Assembly (NCBI GenBank): GCA_018700895.1 | Contig: JABIUV010000008.1 | Span: 1-63,821, forward strand | Direction: 5' to 3' | Length of the DNA: 63,821 nucleotides | Source of the DNA: Bacteroidota bacterium | GTDB lineage: Bacteria; Bacteroidota; Bacteroidia; NS11-12g; UBA9320 | Part shown: piece by piece, positions 18,150 through 26,775 of the stretch | Numbering within the stretch: the first letter of the stretch is position 1 | Layout: each line of letters begins with the position of its first letter | Program-made: the position numbers and the translations under genes | Notes under the pieces: model-generated | What the model saw: the letters and a program-made list of their open reading frames with translations, nothing else | Database searches by the model: none | Told to the model about the DNA's origin: nothing

Positions 18150-19110
18150 AGAAATTTTGTGTTTTTGTGTCTGCGTTTTTCTGAATGTAAATAAACAGCA
18201 CGACGGCTAGACCTAGTAAGACAATATTAACTGCCATAGGCATACTTGCCCCTTGTTCTAGTGCTTTGATATAATCGCCATCAGTAAAAAAATAAAGCTG
18301 AATCACAGCCAATGAATTATTGATAAAATGAGCTGCGATAGATGTCCAGATGGAGCCCGACCAATACGCTGCATACCCAAATGCTAATGCAAGAAAAAAC
18401 ATCGGCAAGAATTTCATAAACTGAAGATGAACTAGGCTAAAAAGTACAGAAGTAACTACTATGGCAACATGCATATTCTTGAACAAGCCATTGAAAGCAT
18501 TCATCAAAAAGCCTCTGAACAACATTTCCTCGGCAATAGCAGGAGCCAATGCCATAAATAAAATACTTAGGATAAAAGAGAGAATCGACCTATTCCCCAC
18601 CATAGCCTCGTACAACGCGTTGTTATTAGACTCCTGCGTTTGGAGCCATTTATAAAAAGTTGGCCATTGGCTAAAATCAACGAGCTTATTTATATCCAGC
18701 ATAAAACCCATAAGCGTTACACATACAAAAACAAATACCATACTCACTATAACCCACATAGCACTGCGGGGCTTAGACAATGAGAGGTAATGAACGGGAG
18801 TAGCTTTGATAAAAATACACGCCAAAAGTACACCTACTATCATAGGCAGTGTAGAACTGATAAAAGCAAAAAACTTAAGAGCATTGGGCTGTGATTTTAA
18901 ACTCACCATAAGATTTGGCATCTCCGCTGTTCCAAGTATTTCTCCATGTATATAATAGGAAAATATTACTGTCGCAACTCCACCCAATAAGAATAGAGCA
19001 CCTGAAAAAAAGACAAAACCTAGAAACAAGTGAAACAAAGCTTGCAGCCTACCTGGTCGATAAGTGATGCTTTCTGTATCTTTGCCCTCTTCAAATTCTT
19101 CGAAACTCAT
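18142..19110 (-). CDS. CPBP family intramembrane metalloprotease
   Basis: 322 residues from the ATG at 19110; the open frame runs ~100 codons further upstream but that part is the antisense of dusB, so the later start MSFEEFEEGK is preferred. About eight membrane helices. The three motifs of the Rce1/CAAX-like protease family are present: EEMLFRGF, FSLVHLQFMKF and HFINN, supplying Glu, Arg, His and Asn in the membrane. Its substrate is unknown. First gene of a unit with cdsA; its start is 13 bp from the divergent dusB start. Confidence 0.9.
   Translation of the reverse strand: MSFEEFEEGKDTESITYRPGRLQALFHLFLGFVFFSGALFLLGGVATVIFSYYIHGEILGTAEMPNLMVSLKSQPNALKFFAFISSTLPMIVGVLLACIFIKATPVHYLSLSKPRSAMWVIVSMVFVFVCVTLMGFMLDINKLVDFSQWPTFYKWLQTQESNNNALYEAMVGNRSILSFILSILFMALAPAIAEEMLFRGFLMNAFNGLFKNMHVAIVVTSVLFSLVHLQFMKFLPMFFLALAFGYAAYWSGSIWTSIAAHFINNSLAVIQLYFFTDGDYIKALEQGASMPMAVNIVLLGLAVVLFIYIQKNADTKTQNFYV
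19077..19084 (+). promoter_or_regulatory. -7 element of dusB inside the CPBP gene
   Basis: TATCTTTG matches TAnnTTTG, 39 nt before the dusB ATG at 19124. It lies within codons of the CPBP gene on the opposite strand. Confidence 0.55.
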
Positions 19111-19123
19111 ATCGCAGGCAAAT

Positions 19124-20116
19124 ATGGTAAAAATAGGCAACATAGAACTCAGTGACTTTCCATTGCTACTCGCACCTATGGAAGATGTGAGTGACCCTCC
19201 ATTTAGAGCGGTGTGCAAAGAAAACGGTGCTGATGTGATGTATACGGAGTTCATCAGCAGCGAAGGCCTCATTCGCGATGCCGCCAAAAGCACCCAAAAA
19301 CTCGACATATTTGAGTACGAACGCCCTATCGGTATCCAAATTTTTGGCAGTGATATCAACTCTATGAAAGAAGCTACAGAGATTACCGCCTCTGCCAATC
19401 CTGATTTGATAGACATTAACTATGGTTGCCCGGTGAAAAAAGTGGCCTGCAAAGGAGCAGGAGCTGGCATACTACAGGACATCCCAAAAATGGTAGAAAT
19501 GACTGCGGAAATAGTAAAAAGCACTACGCTACCTGTAACCGTAAAAACAAGACTGGGCTGGGACGATAACACCAAGTATATAGAAGAAGTAGCCGAACGC
19601 CTGCAAGACGTAGGCATAAAAGCACTGAGTATACACGGTCGTACACGCAAACAGATGTACAAAGGCGAAGCCGACTGGACCCTCATAGGTAAGATTAAGG
19701 AAAACCAACGTATCAAGATTCCTATTTTTGGCAATGGCGATATAGATAATCCCGAAAAAGCCAAACTATACAAGGAAAAGTACAACGTAGATGGTATAAT
19801 GATAGGTAGAGCATCTATAGGATATCCATGGATTTTCGATGAGATAAAGCACTACCTAGCCACAGGACAAAAGCTGCCTCCTCCTACCATAGCACAACGT
19901 GTAGAAATATGCAAAAAGCACTTTGCCTTTGGGATGAAATGGAAAGGGGATGTATTGGGCATCGTAGAGATGCGTAGGCATTATAGCAACTATTTCAAAG
20001 GAATAGCGCATTTCAAAGAATACCGAACTAGACTAGTAAGCACGATGGACGAAAAAGAAATATACGCTATCTTAGCCGAGGTAGAAGAGGCCTTTGGTGA
20101 TTACGCGTTTGCGTAG
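19124..20116 (+). CDS. dusB: tRNA-dihydrouridine synthase
   Basis: FMN-dependent reduction of uridine to dihydrouridine in tRNA D-loops. TIM barrel with LLAPMEDVSDPPFRAVCKEN near the N-terminus, the signature DINYGCPVKKVACKGAGAGI near residue 108 holding the catalytic Cys, and IFGNGDIDNPEKAKL and GIMIGRASIGYPWIF for flavin phosphate binding. 330 residues fits DusB. The start at 19124 (MVKIGNIELSDF) was chosen over an earlier in-frame ATG at 19064 because the earlier part overlaps the divergent CPBP gene and precedes the promoter element. Confidence 0.96.
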   Translation: MVKIGNIELSDFPLLLAPMEDVSDPPFRAVCKENGADVMYTEFISSEGLIRDAAKSTQKLDIFEYERPIGIQIFGSDINSMKEATEITASANPDLIDINYGCPVKKVACKGAGAGILQDIPKMVEMTAEIVKSTTLPVTVKTRLGWDDNTKYIEEVAERLQDVGIKALSIHGRTRKQMYKGEADWTLIGKIKENQRIKIPIFGNGDIDNPEKAKLYKEKYNVDGIMIGRASIGYPWIFDEIKHYLATGQKLPPPTIAQRVEICKKHFAFGMKWKGDVLGIVEMRRHYSNYFKGIAHFKEYRTRLVSTMDEKEIYAILAEVEEAFGDYAFA

Positions 20117-20126
20117 TCTTCGATAC

Positions 20127-20142
20127 ATCCGCCGTGGCGGAT
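20127..20142. repeat. REP-like palindrome after dusB
   Basis: ATCCGCCGTGGCGGAT is a perfect palindrome 10 bp after the dusB stop, set in a context (GTCTTCG ... CTCAGACTGAC) like the dispersed intergenic palindromes of Bacteroidetes. It may also slow transcription past dusB; no T-run follows. Confidence 0.45.
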
Positions 20143-20239
20143 ACTCAGACTGACAAACTTCTAATCAAAACGGCTGTCTTTGATTAATTCGCCGTGAAAA
20201 AACACTTGGATTGATTCTACCCGCCACTAAACTGTTTCT

Positions 20240-20377
20240 TCAAAAAGCAATAACCACTGCACAAAGGAGTAGCATAAAAATAAAGCTACGCCAGAATCCG
20301 TATCCATTGTCCTCAGAGTTTTTCCCTACAAAATACGAAACAGATACACTCACAGCAGCATATACATAAATCAACAT
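20240..20377 (-). CDS. Possible 45-residue membrane protein
   Basis: A short open frame whose ATG overlaps the stop of the GH3 gene (ATGTTGA). It encodes an N-terminal hydrophobic stretch (MLIYVYAAVSVSVSYFVG), a polar turn GKNSEDNGYGFWRS and a second hydrophobic stretch FIFMLLLCAVVIAF. Two short helices around a GFW motif resemble small membrane proteins common in the phylum. The overlap with the upstream stop suggests translational coupling. No function can be given. Confidence 0.45.
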   Translation of the reverse strand: MLIYVYAAVSVSVSYFVGKNSEDNGYGFWRSFIFMLLLCAVVIAF

Positions 20378-21915
20378 TTATAGCTATTCTTCAAATGGTT
20401 ACGCCAGTTTTCTAGCATTTCTTTTTTGAGTACTCGTGGAAATTTAATTTGAGCACCTTCCTTGCCATTGATACGTAACCAATCGTGAAACTTACTCGTA
20501 GGCAGTAAGTTTATTTTGATCGCTTTCAATGCTGCAGACCGTTCTACGCGATAGTCGTCATTGAGCACTTTGAGTGTCATATCCAGCTTGTAGCGCAACT
20601 CATCTTCTCTTCCCTTTAGCTTCTGATCGTCACAGGCTATGAACCACTCGTGTGCGAAGAACCCTTGATACGGAATACCACATACGGTAAATTCCTCGAA
20701 AGGCACATCATACTCATTGCTGAGCAACTCTATAGCCTTATTCATATTATCTACCGACAAGTGCTCACCACAAAGCGACAGAAAATGCTTGGTACGTCCC
20801 GTGATTTTAATTTCACATCGGTCCAGATTGGTAAACTTTATCGTATCGCCTATAAGGTATCGCCATGCTCCGCTACACGTAGATATGAGCAATGCGTATT
20901 CATCTTTATCATTTACCTGACCAAGAGTAAGCGAACGTGCACTCGGTTTAAGCTCACCGCCATCCGTAAAATTGGCCGACGTAAAAGGAACGAATTCATA
21001 ATAAATTCCATTTCTGATCAACAATCGCATCCCACCTTCACTATCTACCCGCGTTTGATAAGCAATAAATCCTTCTGAGGCTAGGTACGTTTCAAAATAT
21101 TTAATAGGGCGACCCATGAGTCCGTCCAACGATTTCTTGTACGGACTAAGTGCCACCCCTCCGTGAATATAGGCCTCAAAATGTGGCCATATATCGTGTA
21201 TGTTGTTCAGATTGTACCTATCTATAATACTCTCCATCAGCAGCTTAACCCACGCAGGCACACCTGCTATCATACCTACATCACAGTCTTTTGCCTCATC
21301 GGTGATTTTTGCTATTTTTTCCATCCAATTTTTTTCTTTTCGGATATGAATACCCGGTTTGGACAGTCGTTGAAACAATACTGGGACAGAGCCAGTGGTA
21401 ATACCGCTTAAATCACCTGCATAGTACTTGCCGTTATACTCCAACTCTGTACTACCACCAATCATTAGCCAATTTTTGGCAATGTGGTCTTTGGGCACGT
21501 CGGTTTGAATGATGCTAAGTACCTGTCTCAAGCTTGCTCGCCTGATTTGCTTGAGCATCTGATCACTTACTGGTATATATTTACTACTCCCATCAGATGT
21601 GCCAGAGCTTACTGCATAATTTTTGATAGGGTCTGGCCAGTTCACATTTTCCTCGCCCATTCGCATACGTGTCCACCACGGAAGCATATTGAGGTAGTCG
21701 CCCATTTGTACGCTTTCGCTAAAATCGGTGAGTAAGGAAGGAGCTTCTACTAACTGTGAGAACTTGTGCTGACGACCAAATGCCGTGTGCTGAGCTTTAT
21801 CCAAAAGCTTGTTGAGCGTCTTTTTCTGTATGGCCTCACCTTCCTCTATATTAACTTTTAAGAAAACACCACGGTTTTTAGCTTCTGTGAGTAATCTTTG
21901 CAACAGTGATGGCAT
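20371..21915 (-). CDS. GH3 auxin-responsive promoter family protein
   Basis: 514 residues from MPSLLQRLLTEAKNRG; an upstream in-frame ATG at 22002 only adds a hydrophobic stretch not seen in the family. GH3 proteins belong to the acyl-adenylate-forming superfamily (plant members join amino acids to auxin or jasmonate); bacterial members have no assigned role. The adenylate-binding motif SSGTSDGSSKYIPVS is near residue 110, and TYLASEGFIA and CSGAWRYLIGDTIKFT are the later nucleotide motifs. A potential second gene overlaps its stop. Confidence 0.9.
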   Translation of the reverse strand: MPSLLQRLLTEAKNRGVFLKVNIEEGEAIQKKTLNKLLDKAQHTAFGRQHKFSQLVEAPSLLTDFSESVQMGDYLNMLPWWTRMRMGEENVNWPDPIKNYAVSSGTSDGSSKYIPVSDQMLKQIRRASLRQVLSIIQTDVPKDHIAKNWLMIGGSTELEYNGKYYAGDLSGITTGSVPVLFQRLSKPGIHIRKEKNWMEKIAKITDEAKDCDVGMIAGVPAWVKLLMESIIDRYNLNNIHDIWPHFEAYIHGGVALSPYKKSLDGLMGRPIKYFETYLASEGFIAYQTRVDSEGGMRLLIRNGIYYEFVPFTSANFTDGGELKPSARSLTLGQVNDKDEYALLISTCSGAWRYLIGDTIKFTNLDRCEIKITGRTKHFLSLCGEHLSVDNMNKAIELLSNEYDVPFEEFTVCGIPYQGFFAHEWFIACDDQKLKGREDELRYKLDMTLKVLNDDYRVERSAALKAIKINLLPTSKFHDWLRINGKEGAQIKFPRVLKKEMLENWRNHLKNSYKC

Positions 21916-22051
21916 AAGACAAAACAAGGCAAACACTTGTTCATATACAAGTGCAAATACACAAACCGTGAAAATAGCGATACCTGAATACGCATAATTC
22001 ACACTAAAAACGAAGCCTAGATCTTAAGTACAACACGGCAACACACGAAAT

Positions 22052-22405
22052 ATGAGCGAACTAAAAGAGGAAACAATAAAAGACAAGTGGTTTAAGATAA
22101 GAGAACTATTTGAGCGACGGTTTAACAAAACTCCGGACCTCAGTGCTATACTATACGTTATAGGAATGCGAGAACTTGGCAAACACCAAGAAAAATTTAA
22201 AAAAGAAGAAAAGGTGCAACTCATGCATATCGCCACATGCCGTATACTTAGCACATCAGGCCACTACCGCCTCATAGGCAAAGACGAAAACGATTGGCCC
22301 GTTTGGGAATTAGTAGAAAAACTACCCAACCAAGATATGCTAGAACAAGAAATGTATATGCGACATCATATCGTCAACTATTTTGAGGAGGAAGAGTTGA
22401 TTTAG
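22052..22405 (+). CDS. Conserved hypothetical protein
   Basis: 117 residues, acidic/basic and helical, with no signal peptide or membrane segment. It has motifs such as DLSAILYVIGMRELG and MHIATCRILSTSGHYRLIG, which look like a small uncharacterised cytoplasmic family of Bacteroidetes, but no function is known. Codon use matches its neighbours. Single gene, divergent from the GH3 gene. Confidence 0.8.
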   Translation: MSELKEETIKDKWFKIRELFERRFNKTPDLSAILYVIGMRELGKHQEKFKKEEKVQLMHIATCRILSTSGHYRLIGKDENDWPVWELVEKLPNQDMLEQEMYMRHHIVNYFEEEELI

Positions 22406-22535
22406 GCTTTCTTTCCTCTCTCTCGGTTGATTTGTTATTCGGACTCGGAGTGCTTCGAAACACCCTGATTCTTTCGTTACTTTGACTCAGGGCGAAGTGA
22501 AGAGTCTCATTCTACCTCGTATAATGCGTCACGTC

Positions 22536-22558
22536 ATTCCAAAGCTTGTCTTTGGAAT
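22536..22558. repeat. REP-like hairpin
   Basis: Perfect 9-bp inverted repeat ATTCCAAAG / CTTTGGAAT with loop CTTGT, preceded at 22486-22512 by another imperfect palindrome containing GACTCAGGGCGAAGTGAAGA. The form GTCATTCC...GGAATCC is typical of dispersed intergenic repeats in this phylum. The 235 bp between 22406 and 22640 otherwise hold nothing recognisable. Confidence 0.5.
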
Positions 22559-22640
22559 CCATAAGTCACATATTAAAAATCTATTTTATCGAAAGTTTAG
22601 AGGTGTCTCCATTAACGTAGTTTTTTCTCTTTGTAAGAGT

Positions 22641-22862
22641 ATGGTAGAAAGAATCACAATAGACCCAGCAATATGCCACGGCAAACCATGTGTGAGATGT
22701 ATGCGGTAGCCTGTTGAGGTAATACTTGATTTACTTGAATCTGGAATGTCAGTAGATGAAATAATAAAAGAGCATCCAGAATTAGAAAACGATGATATCT
22801 TAGCGAGTATAAATTATGCCAGACTATACCTGTCGGATGTCAGTTTGAAAGATGTAGCATAA
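22641..22862 (+). pseudogene. DUF433 antitoxin, nonsense-mutated
   Basis: The frame reads MVERITIDPAICHGKPCVR, the start of DUF433 antitoxins, then an in-frame TAG at 22707-22709 where the family has an aromatic residue, then continues without interruption (PVEVILDLLESGMSVDEIIK ... YARLYLSDVSLKDVA) to TAA at 22860-22862, 73 codons in all. The Cys after VR replaces the usual Gly of the RG(M/T)R motif. The stop overlaps the ATG of the toxin remnant by 1 bp. The antitoxin is probably dead, or produces only a 22-residue peptide. Confidence 0.85.
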
Positions 22863-23168
22863 TGAAATTACTCTGAGATGTTCATATTCCTTTTAAGTTG
22901 GTAAGAAACTAGAAGGAGCTGGGTTATGAGACGAAACATGTAAATGAACTGCAAGATAAATGGTTTACCTCAGACAAAGACATTTGTACTTTTTGTGACA
23001 CAATGTATTTTGTAATTATTACAAAATACAAGGATTTTAAAAACTCATATTTGATAAAAAAAAGAACCTAAAATGGTCATCAAAATTAACTTAGGAAATG
23101 TCTCTACGGCACACATTATTTCACTGTTCAATAACAACATTGCAGACATAGCAAAGTTAGATGTCTAG
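22862..23168 (+). pseudogene. DUF5615 PIN-like toxin remnant
   Basis: The reading MKLL-DVHIPFKLVRN-KELG, then ETKHVNELQDKWFTSDKDI and YFVIITKYKDFKNSYLIKKR, matches DUF5615 PIN-like toxins that pair with DUF433. Two in-frame stops (TGA 22874-22876, TAG 22910-22912) and a frameshift near 23065-23070 disrupt it; the C-terminal part resumes in another frame (INLGNVSTAHIISLFNNNIA) and stops at 23166-23168. The family's ITKD.DF acidic motif has become ITKYKDF. Clearly non-functional. Confidence 0.82.
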
Positions 23169-23301
23169 ACCAACGTTTCTGTGCGAGATGGGACCACTCG
23201 GCATAAAATTCATTGAGTAATTTATAAGTTCCTATTTGTTCTTCATCCGTATTTACTAGTTGTAACAAATCACCCTCCACCTTTTACCTTTAAATCAATA
23301 G

Positions 23302-23309
23302 TATATTTG
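23302..23309 (+). promoter_or_regulatory. -7 element 4 nt before cysS
   Basis: TATATTTG matches TAnnTTTG and is followed by exactly 4 nt (CCGC) and the cysS ATG at 23314, predicting a leaderless transcript. Confidence 0.6.
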
Positions 23310-23313
23310 CCGC

Positions 23314-24789
23314 ATGTCTTCCAGACTTCATATATACAATACCCTAACCAAGCAGATAGAAGAGTTTCAACCGGCAGAACCACCATTTGTGGGAATGTAC
23401 CTGTGTGGTCCCACCGTATATGGTGATCCGCACTTGGGTCATAGTCGTGGTGCTGTGATGATGGACGTACTATTTCGCTACCTACAGCACCTGGATTACA
23501 AGGTACGCTATGTAAGAAATATCACAGATGTAGGCCACCTACTCAATGATGCAGATGAGGGTGAAGACAAGATAGGCAAAATAGCCAAAGCTAATAAACT
23601 GGAGCCAATGGAAGTAGCACAGCAATACACCAACGCTTATCATCACGCTTTGCAAAAAATGAATGTCCTCCCTCCAAGTATAGAACCGCGAGCGAGTGGT
23701 CATATTTTGGAACAGATAGAGATGATACAAGAAATAATTTCCAATGGATTTGCTTATGAGAGTAATGGGTCTGTTTACTTTGATGTACTCCAATATGCTG
23801 AATCCAATAACTACGGAAAGCTAAGCGGTCGTAAACTGGAAGACCTCATAGCAGGTGCAGGAGAAGAACGCCGCACCTTAGAGGGACAAGAAGAAAAGAA
23901 AAACCTCAATGATTTTGCACTTTGGAAAAAAGCTACACCAGAGCATATTATGAAATGGAATAGTCCGTGGAGTGAAGGTTTCCCCGGTTGGCACATAGAG
24001 TGCTCCGCTATGAGTGGTAAATATTTAGGTAAGCAATTTGACATACACGCCGGTGGAATGGATTTACTCTTTCCACATCACGAGAGTGAAATAGCTCAAA
24101 GTACCGCTTGTAATCACACCACACCAGCTAAATATTGGATGCACAATAATATGATTACCATCAATGGACAAAAGATGGCCAAGAGTCTGAATAACGGTGT
24201 GCTTATAGAAGAACTTTTTGCTGGGAATCATCATTTATTAGAACAAGCGTACAGCCCAATGACGCTCCGATTTTTCTTATTACAAGCACATTATCGTAGC
24301 ACGCTCGATTTTAGTAATGAGGCTTTGCAAGGGTCAGAAAAGGGGTGTGAACGTTTATTAAACGCTTCGGCAAAAACTGAAACCCTTCCTATTGCCAATA
24401 TCAGTGACATAAATGTGCACGAGTGGGCAGACAAACTTTACGCTCAGATGAACGACGATTTGGCAACACCTCAAGTTATCGCTACACTTTTTGAAGCAGC
24501 AAAATGGATCAACGAGATAGCCGCTAAAAAGATGAAAATAACATCTGAAGATAGAACAAAACTCCACGCCACTTTTCACACCTTCATATTCGACATACTC
24601 GGATTAGTATCCGAAGACCAAGGTAATAATGACGCTCTGGATGGCGTAATGAACCTAATGCTAGACATTCGCAAAACTGCGAAAGAAAATAAAGACTGGA
24701 CTACTGCCGATAAGATACGCGACGGACTCAAGGCCGCTGGAGTAGAAGTAATGGATGGTAAAGAAGGAAGTACATACAAACTGAGCTAA
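23314..24789 (+). CDS. cysS: Cysteinyl-tRNA synthetase
   Basis: Charges tRNA-Cys. Class I synthetase: zinc-binding Cys and HIGH region in MYLCGPTVYGDPHLGHSR near residue 28; further zinc ligands in GWHIECSAM and HAGGMDLLFPHHESE; the KMSKS loop reads KMAKSLNNG near residue 288. 491 residues is normal. M28 peptidase gene follows by 10 bp, so they are likely co-transcribed. The start is fixed by the promoter element 4 nt upstream and by the absence of other ATGs. Confidence 0.97.
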   Translation: MSSRLHIYNTLTKQIEEFQPAEPPFVGMYLCGPTVYGDPHLGHSRGAVMMDVLFRYLQHLDYKVRYVRNITDVGHLLNDADEGEDKIGKIAKANKLEPMEVAQQYTNAYHHALQKMNVLPPSIEPRASGHILEQIEMIQEIISNGFAYESNGSVYFDVLQYAESNNYGKLSGRKLEDLIAGAGEERRTLEGQEEKKNLNDFALWKKATPEHIMKWNSPWSEGFPGWHIECSAMSGKYLGKQFDIHAGGMDLLFPHHESEIAQSTACNHTTPAKYWMHNNMITINGQKMAKSLNNGVLIEELFAGNHHLLEQAYSPMTLRFFLLQAHYRSTLDFSNEALQGSEKGCERLLNASAKTETLPIANISDINVHEWADKLYAQMNDDLATPQVIATLFEAAKWINEIAAKKMKITSEDRTKLHATFHTFIFDILGLVSEDQGNNDALDGVMNLMLDIRKTAKENKDWTTADKIRDGLKAAGVEVMDGKEGSTYKLS

Positions 24790-24799
24790 CAGATACACA

Positions 24800-25768
24800 A
24801 TGAAATTTTTAAAAATCGTACCTTTTAGCTTTATTCTACTGGCTTTTTACGGTTGTACTGACTCACAAAAGCCGCATACAGAGAAACCTACCACCCAGAC
24901 TAAAGCTTCTTTTACGCTCCAATTTGACAAAGACAGTGCGTACCATTTTGTACAAAAGCAAGTTGACTTTGGGCCACGTGTACCCGGCACATCAGAGCAT
25001 GCTGCTACAGCCATATATCTTCAAAACAAACTTGCTCAATACTGTGATACCGCATTTACCCAATACGGAACCATGCCCACAAGCAGAAACAGAACGGTAC
25101 AAATCAAAAATATAATAGGGAGTATAAATCCTACCAAAACCAAGCGAGTATTACTATGTGCTCACTGGGATACACGCCCAAAGGCAGACCAAGATAAGGA
25201 CAGACCTACGGAACCTGCGGATGGTGCCAATGACGGTGCTAGCGGTGTAGGCGTATTGCTAGAGGTGGCACGCCAACTCCAAGCCCAACGTCCCGATGCT
25301 GGGGTTGATATCATTCTATTTGACGCAGAGGATATGGGTGACCGAAGTGGCGAATCTACCACATGGTGCTTGGGTTCGCAGTTTTGGGCCAAAACACCTC
25401 ATAAGCCTAATTACGTGGCCCGATTTGGAATACTGCTCGATATGGTGGGAGCTAAGAATGCCACCTTTGGAATAGAGGGCTACTCGTGGATGTACGCTCA
25501 ACCTTACGTGAAAAAAGTGTGGAACACCGCCAACAAACTGGGACATTCATCGTACTTTGTAAATGCTCAAGGCGGACAAGTTATAGACGATCATTTGTTT
25601 ATCAATAAAACACGTGGCATCCCCACGCTTGATATTATTCATTACGAGCCATCGGGAAGTGGATTTGGTGATTTTTGGCACACGCACGATGACAATATGA
25701 GTGGCATAAACCGTGAGACTTTAGAAGCCGTAGGACAAACGGTATTTCAGGTGGTGATGGAGTTGTAA
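24800..25768 (+). CDS. M28 family metallopeptidase / glutaminyl-cyclase-like lipoprotein
   Basis: 322 residues with a lipoprotein signal (FSFILLAFYGC, Cys near 19). The M28 two-zinc site is visible: AHWDTRP, DGANDGASGVGVLLEVA, FDAEDMGD and the late His in LDIIHYEPSG. Length and the LGSQFWAK block resemble glutaminyl-peptide cyclotransferase-type M28 proteins as well as aminopeptidases, so the reaction is uncertain. It acts outside the cytoplasm. Downstream of cysS by 10 bp; it ends 2 bp from the convergent PorP/SprF gene. Confidence 0.9.
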   Translation: MKFLKIVPFSFILLAFYGCTDSQKPHTEKPTTQTKASFTLQFDKDSAYHFVQKQVDFGPRVPGTSEHAATAIYLQNKLAQYCDTAFTQYGTMPTSRNRTVQIKNIIGSINPTKTKRVLLCAHWDTRPKADQDKDRPTEPADGANDGASGVGVLLEVARQLQAQRPDAGVDIILFDAEDMGDRSGESTTWCLGSQFWAKTPHKPNYVARFGILLDMVGAKNATFGIEGYSWMYAQPYVKKVWNTANKLGHSSYFVNAQGGQVIDDHLFINKTRGIPTLDIIHYEPSGSGFGDFWHTHDDNMSGINRETLEAVGQTVFQVVMEL

Positions 25769-25770
25769 TG

Positions 25771-26718
25771 CTACATCAATACACTCAGCAACTTGCTCAT
25801 TCCGGTCTCTTTTTTCAGTCCTTTGATATACCACGCCGCTGTAACTTGGTGATTACCTCCTAGTGACGGCACGTCTCTATCAAGAGGGTCGGTATCGTGC
25901 GAATATCCAATTGAAAATTTATCAAATTGTATACCCGCGGATGCTGACATAAAATCTGTGTTGTAAAAGTTACCAAAGTTTTGATGATGCCCTAGGCCTA
26001 GCTTGAAGCACTTATACTGGCCAAAAACTTGCGTTTCTATGATAGAGAACTCACTCTGATGTTGAATAGTAGCCATTGCTGCTAGATTAAGTTGATCAAA
26101 CTCCTTCATATAGGCCAAGGTTCCCACCCACCTTATGGGCAGACTAGTTTCTGTGTCAGATAAGGATTTGTTTGGTTCATTCACTTGTTGTGTTCCAGCT
26201 CCAAGCAAAAACCCTTTGTAATAAGAAGCAACACCCATATCTAATATAAAATAACGTATATGGCTATGCTCATAAAGTTCTGATGTCGGGTTAACAAATC
26301 CTGTTACTGGACTTATTTGTTCTTCGAAACGAAACCTGTCGAGATCATAAAACTGCTGACCCAAACCAAGACTAATGCCATATCTGGTTTCTACGTTTCC
26401 AAAAATTTTATGATAATTAACATTGGCTTTTAGATTACTTGTACTCCAAATACCATAAACATCAGATTTTAACTCCAAGCCAACACCTAAGTCATCGCTA
26501 AAGTTATAGTTGGCAAGTACCGAAACAAGCTCAGAATTGCCAGTAAGTTTTGGCCATTGATTACGGTAATTGAGTTGCACACCAAAATCACTTTGCACCC
26601 CAACGAGTGCTGGATTAAAATGATTGAGATTACCTGTTTTTTGAGTTAAGAGCGGGTCTTGTGCTAGGGCATAAAAGCTAATACTCAATAAAAAACTTAG
26701 GACCGTTAGTTTCGTCAT
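25771..26718 (-). CDS. PorP/SprF family T9SS membrane protein
   Basis: 315 residues from MTKLTVLSFLLSISFYALAQ, a clear signal peptide; an upstream ATG at 26772 would place 18 unlikely residues before it. The family signature DPLLTQ.. and NHFNPALVGVQSDFGVQLNYRNQWP follow, then a 14-strand-type barrel ending in GNHQVTAAWYIKG. PorP/SprF proteins anchor or aid surface delivery of partner T9SS cargo. Here it is 57 bp downstream of a T9SS cargo gene on the same strand, which suggests the two are partners. Confidence 0.92.
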   Translation of the reverse strand: MTKLTVLSFLLSISFYALAQDPLLTQKTGNLNHFNPALVGVQSDFGVQLNYRNQWPKLTGNSELVSVLANYNFSDDLGVGLELKSDVYGIWSTSNLKANVNYHKIFGNVETRYGISLGLGQQFYDLDRFRFEEQISPVTGFVNPTSELYEHSHIRYFILDMGVASYYKGFLLGAGTQQVNEPNKSLSDTETSLPIRWVGTLAYMKEFDQLNLAAMATIQHQSEFSIIETQVFGQYKCFKLGLGHHQNFGNFYNTDFMSASAGIQFDKFSIGYSHDTDPLDRDVPSLGGNHQVTAAWYIKGLKKETGMSKLLSVLM

Positions 26719-26775
26719 AATTTCGAATGCACAACATTCTTTTTGTATTTTAAAATCAGAGCAACTGTACAATTC

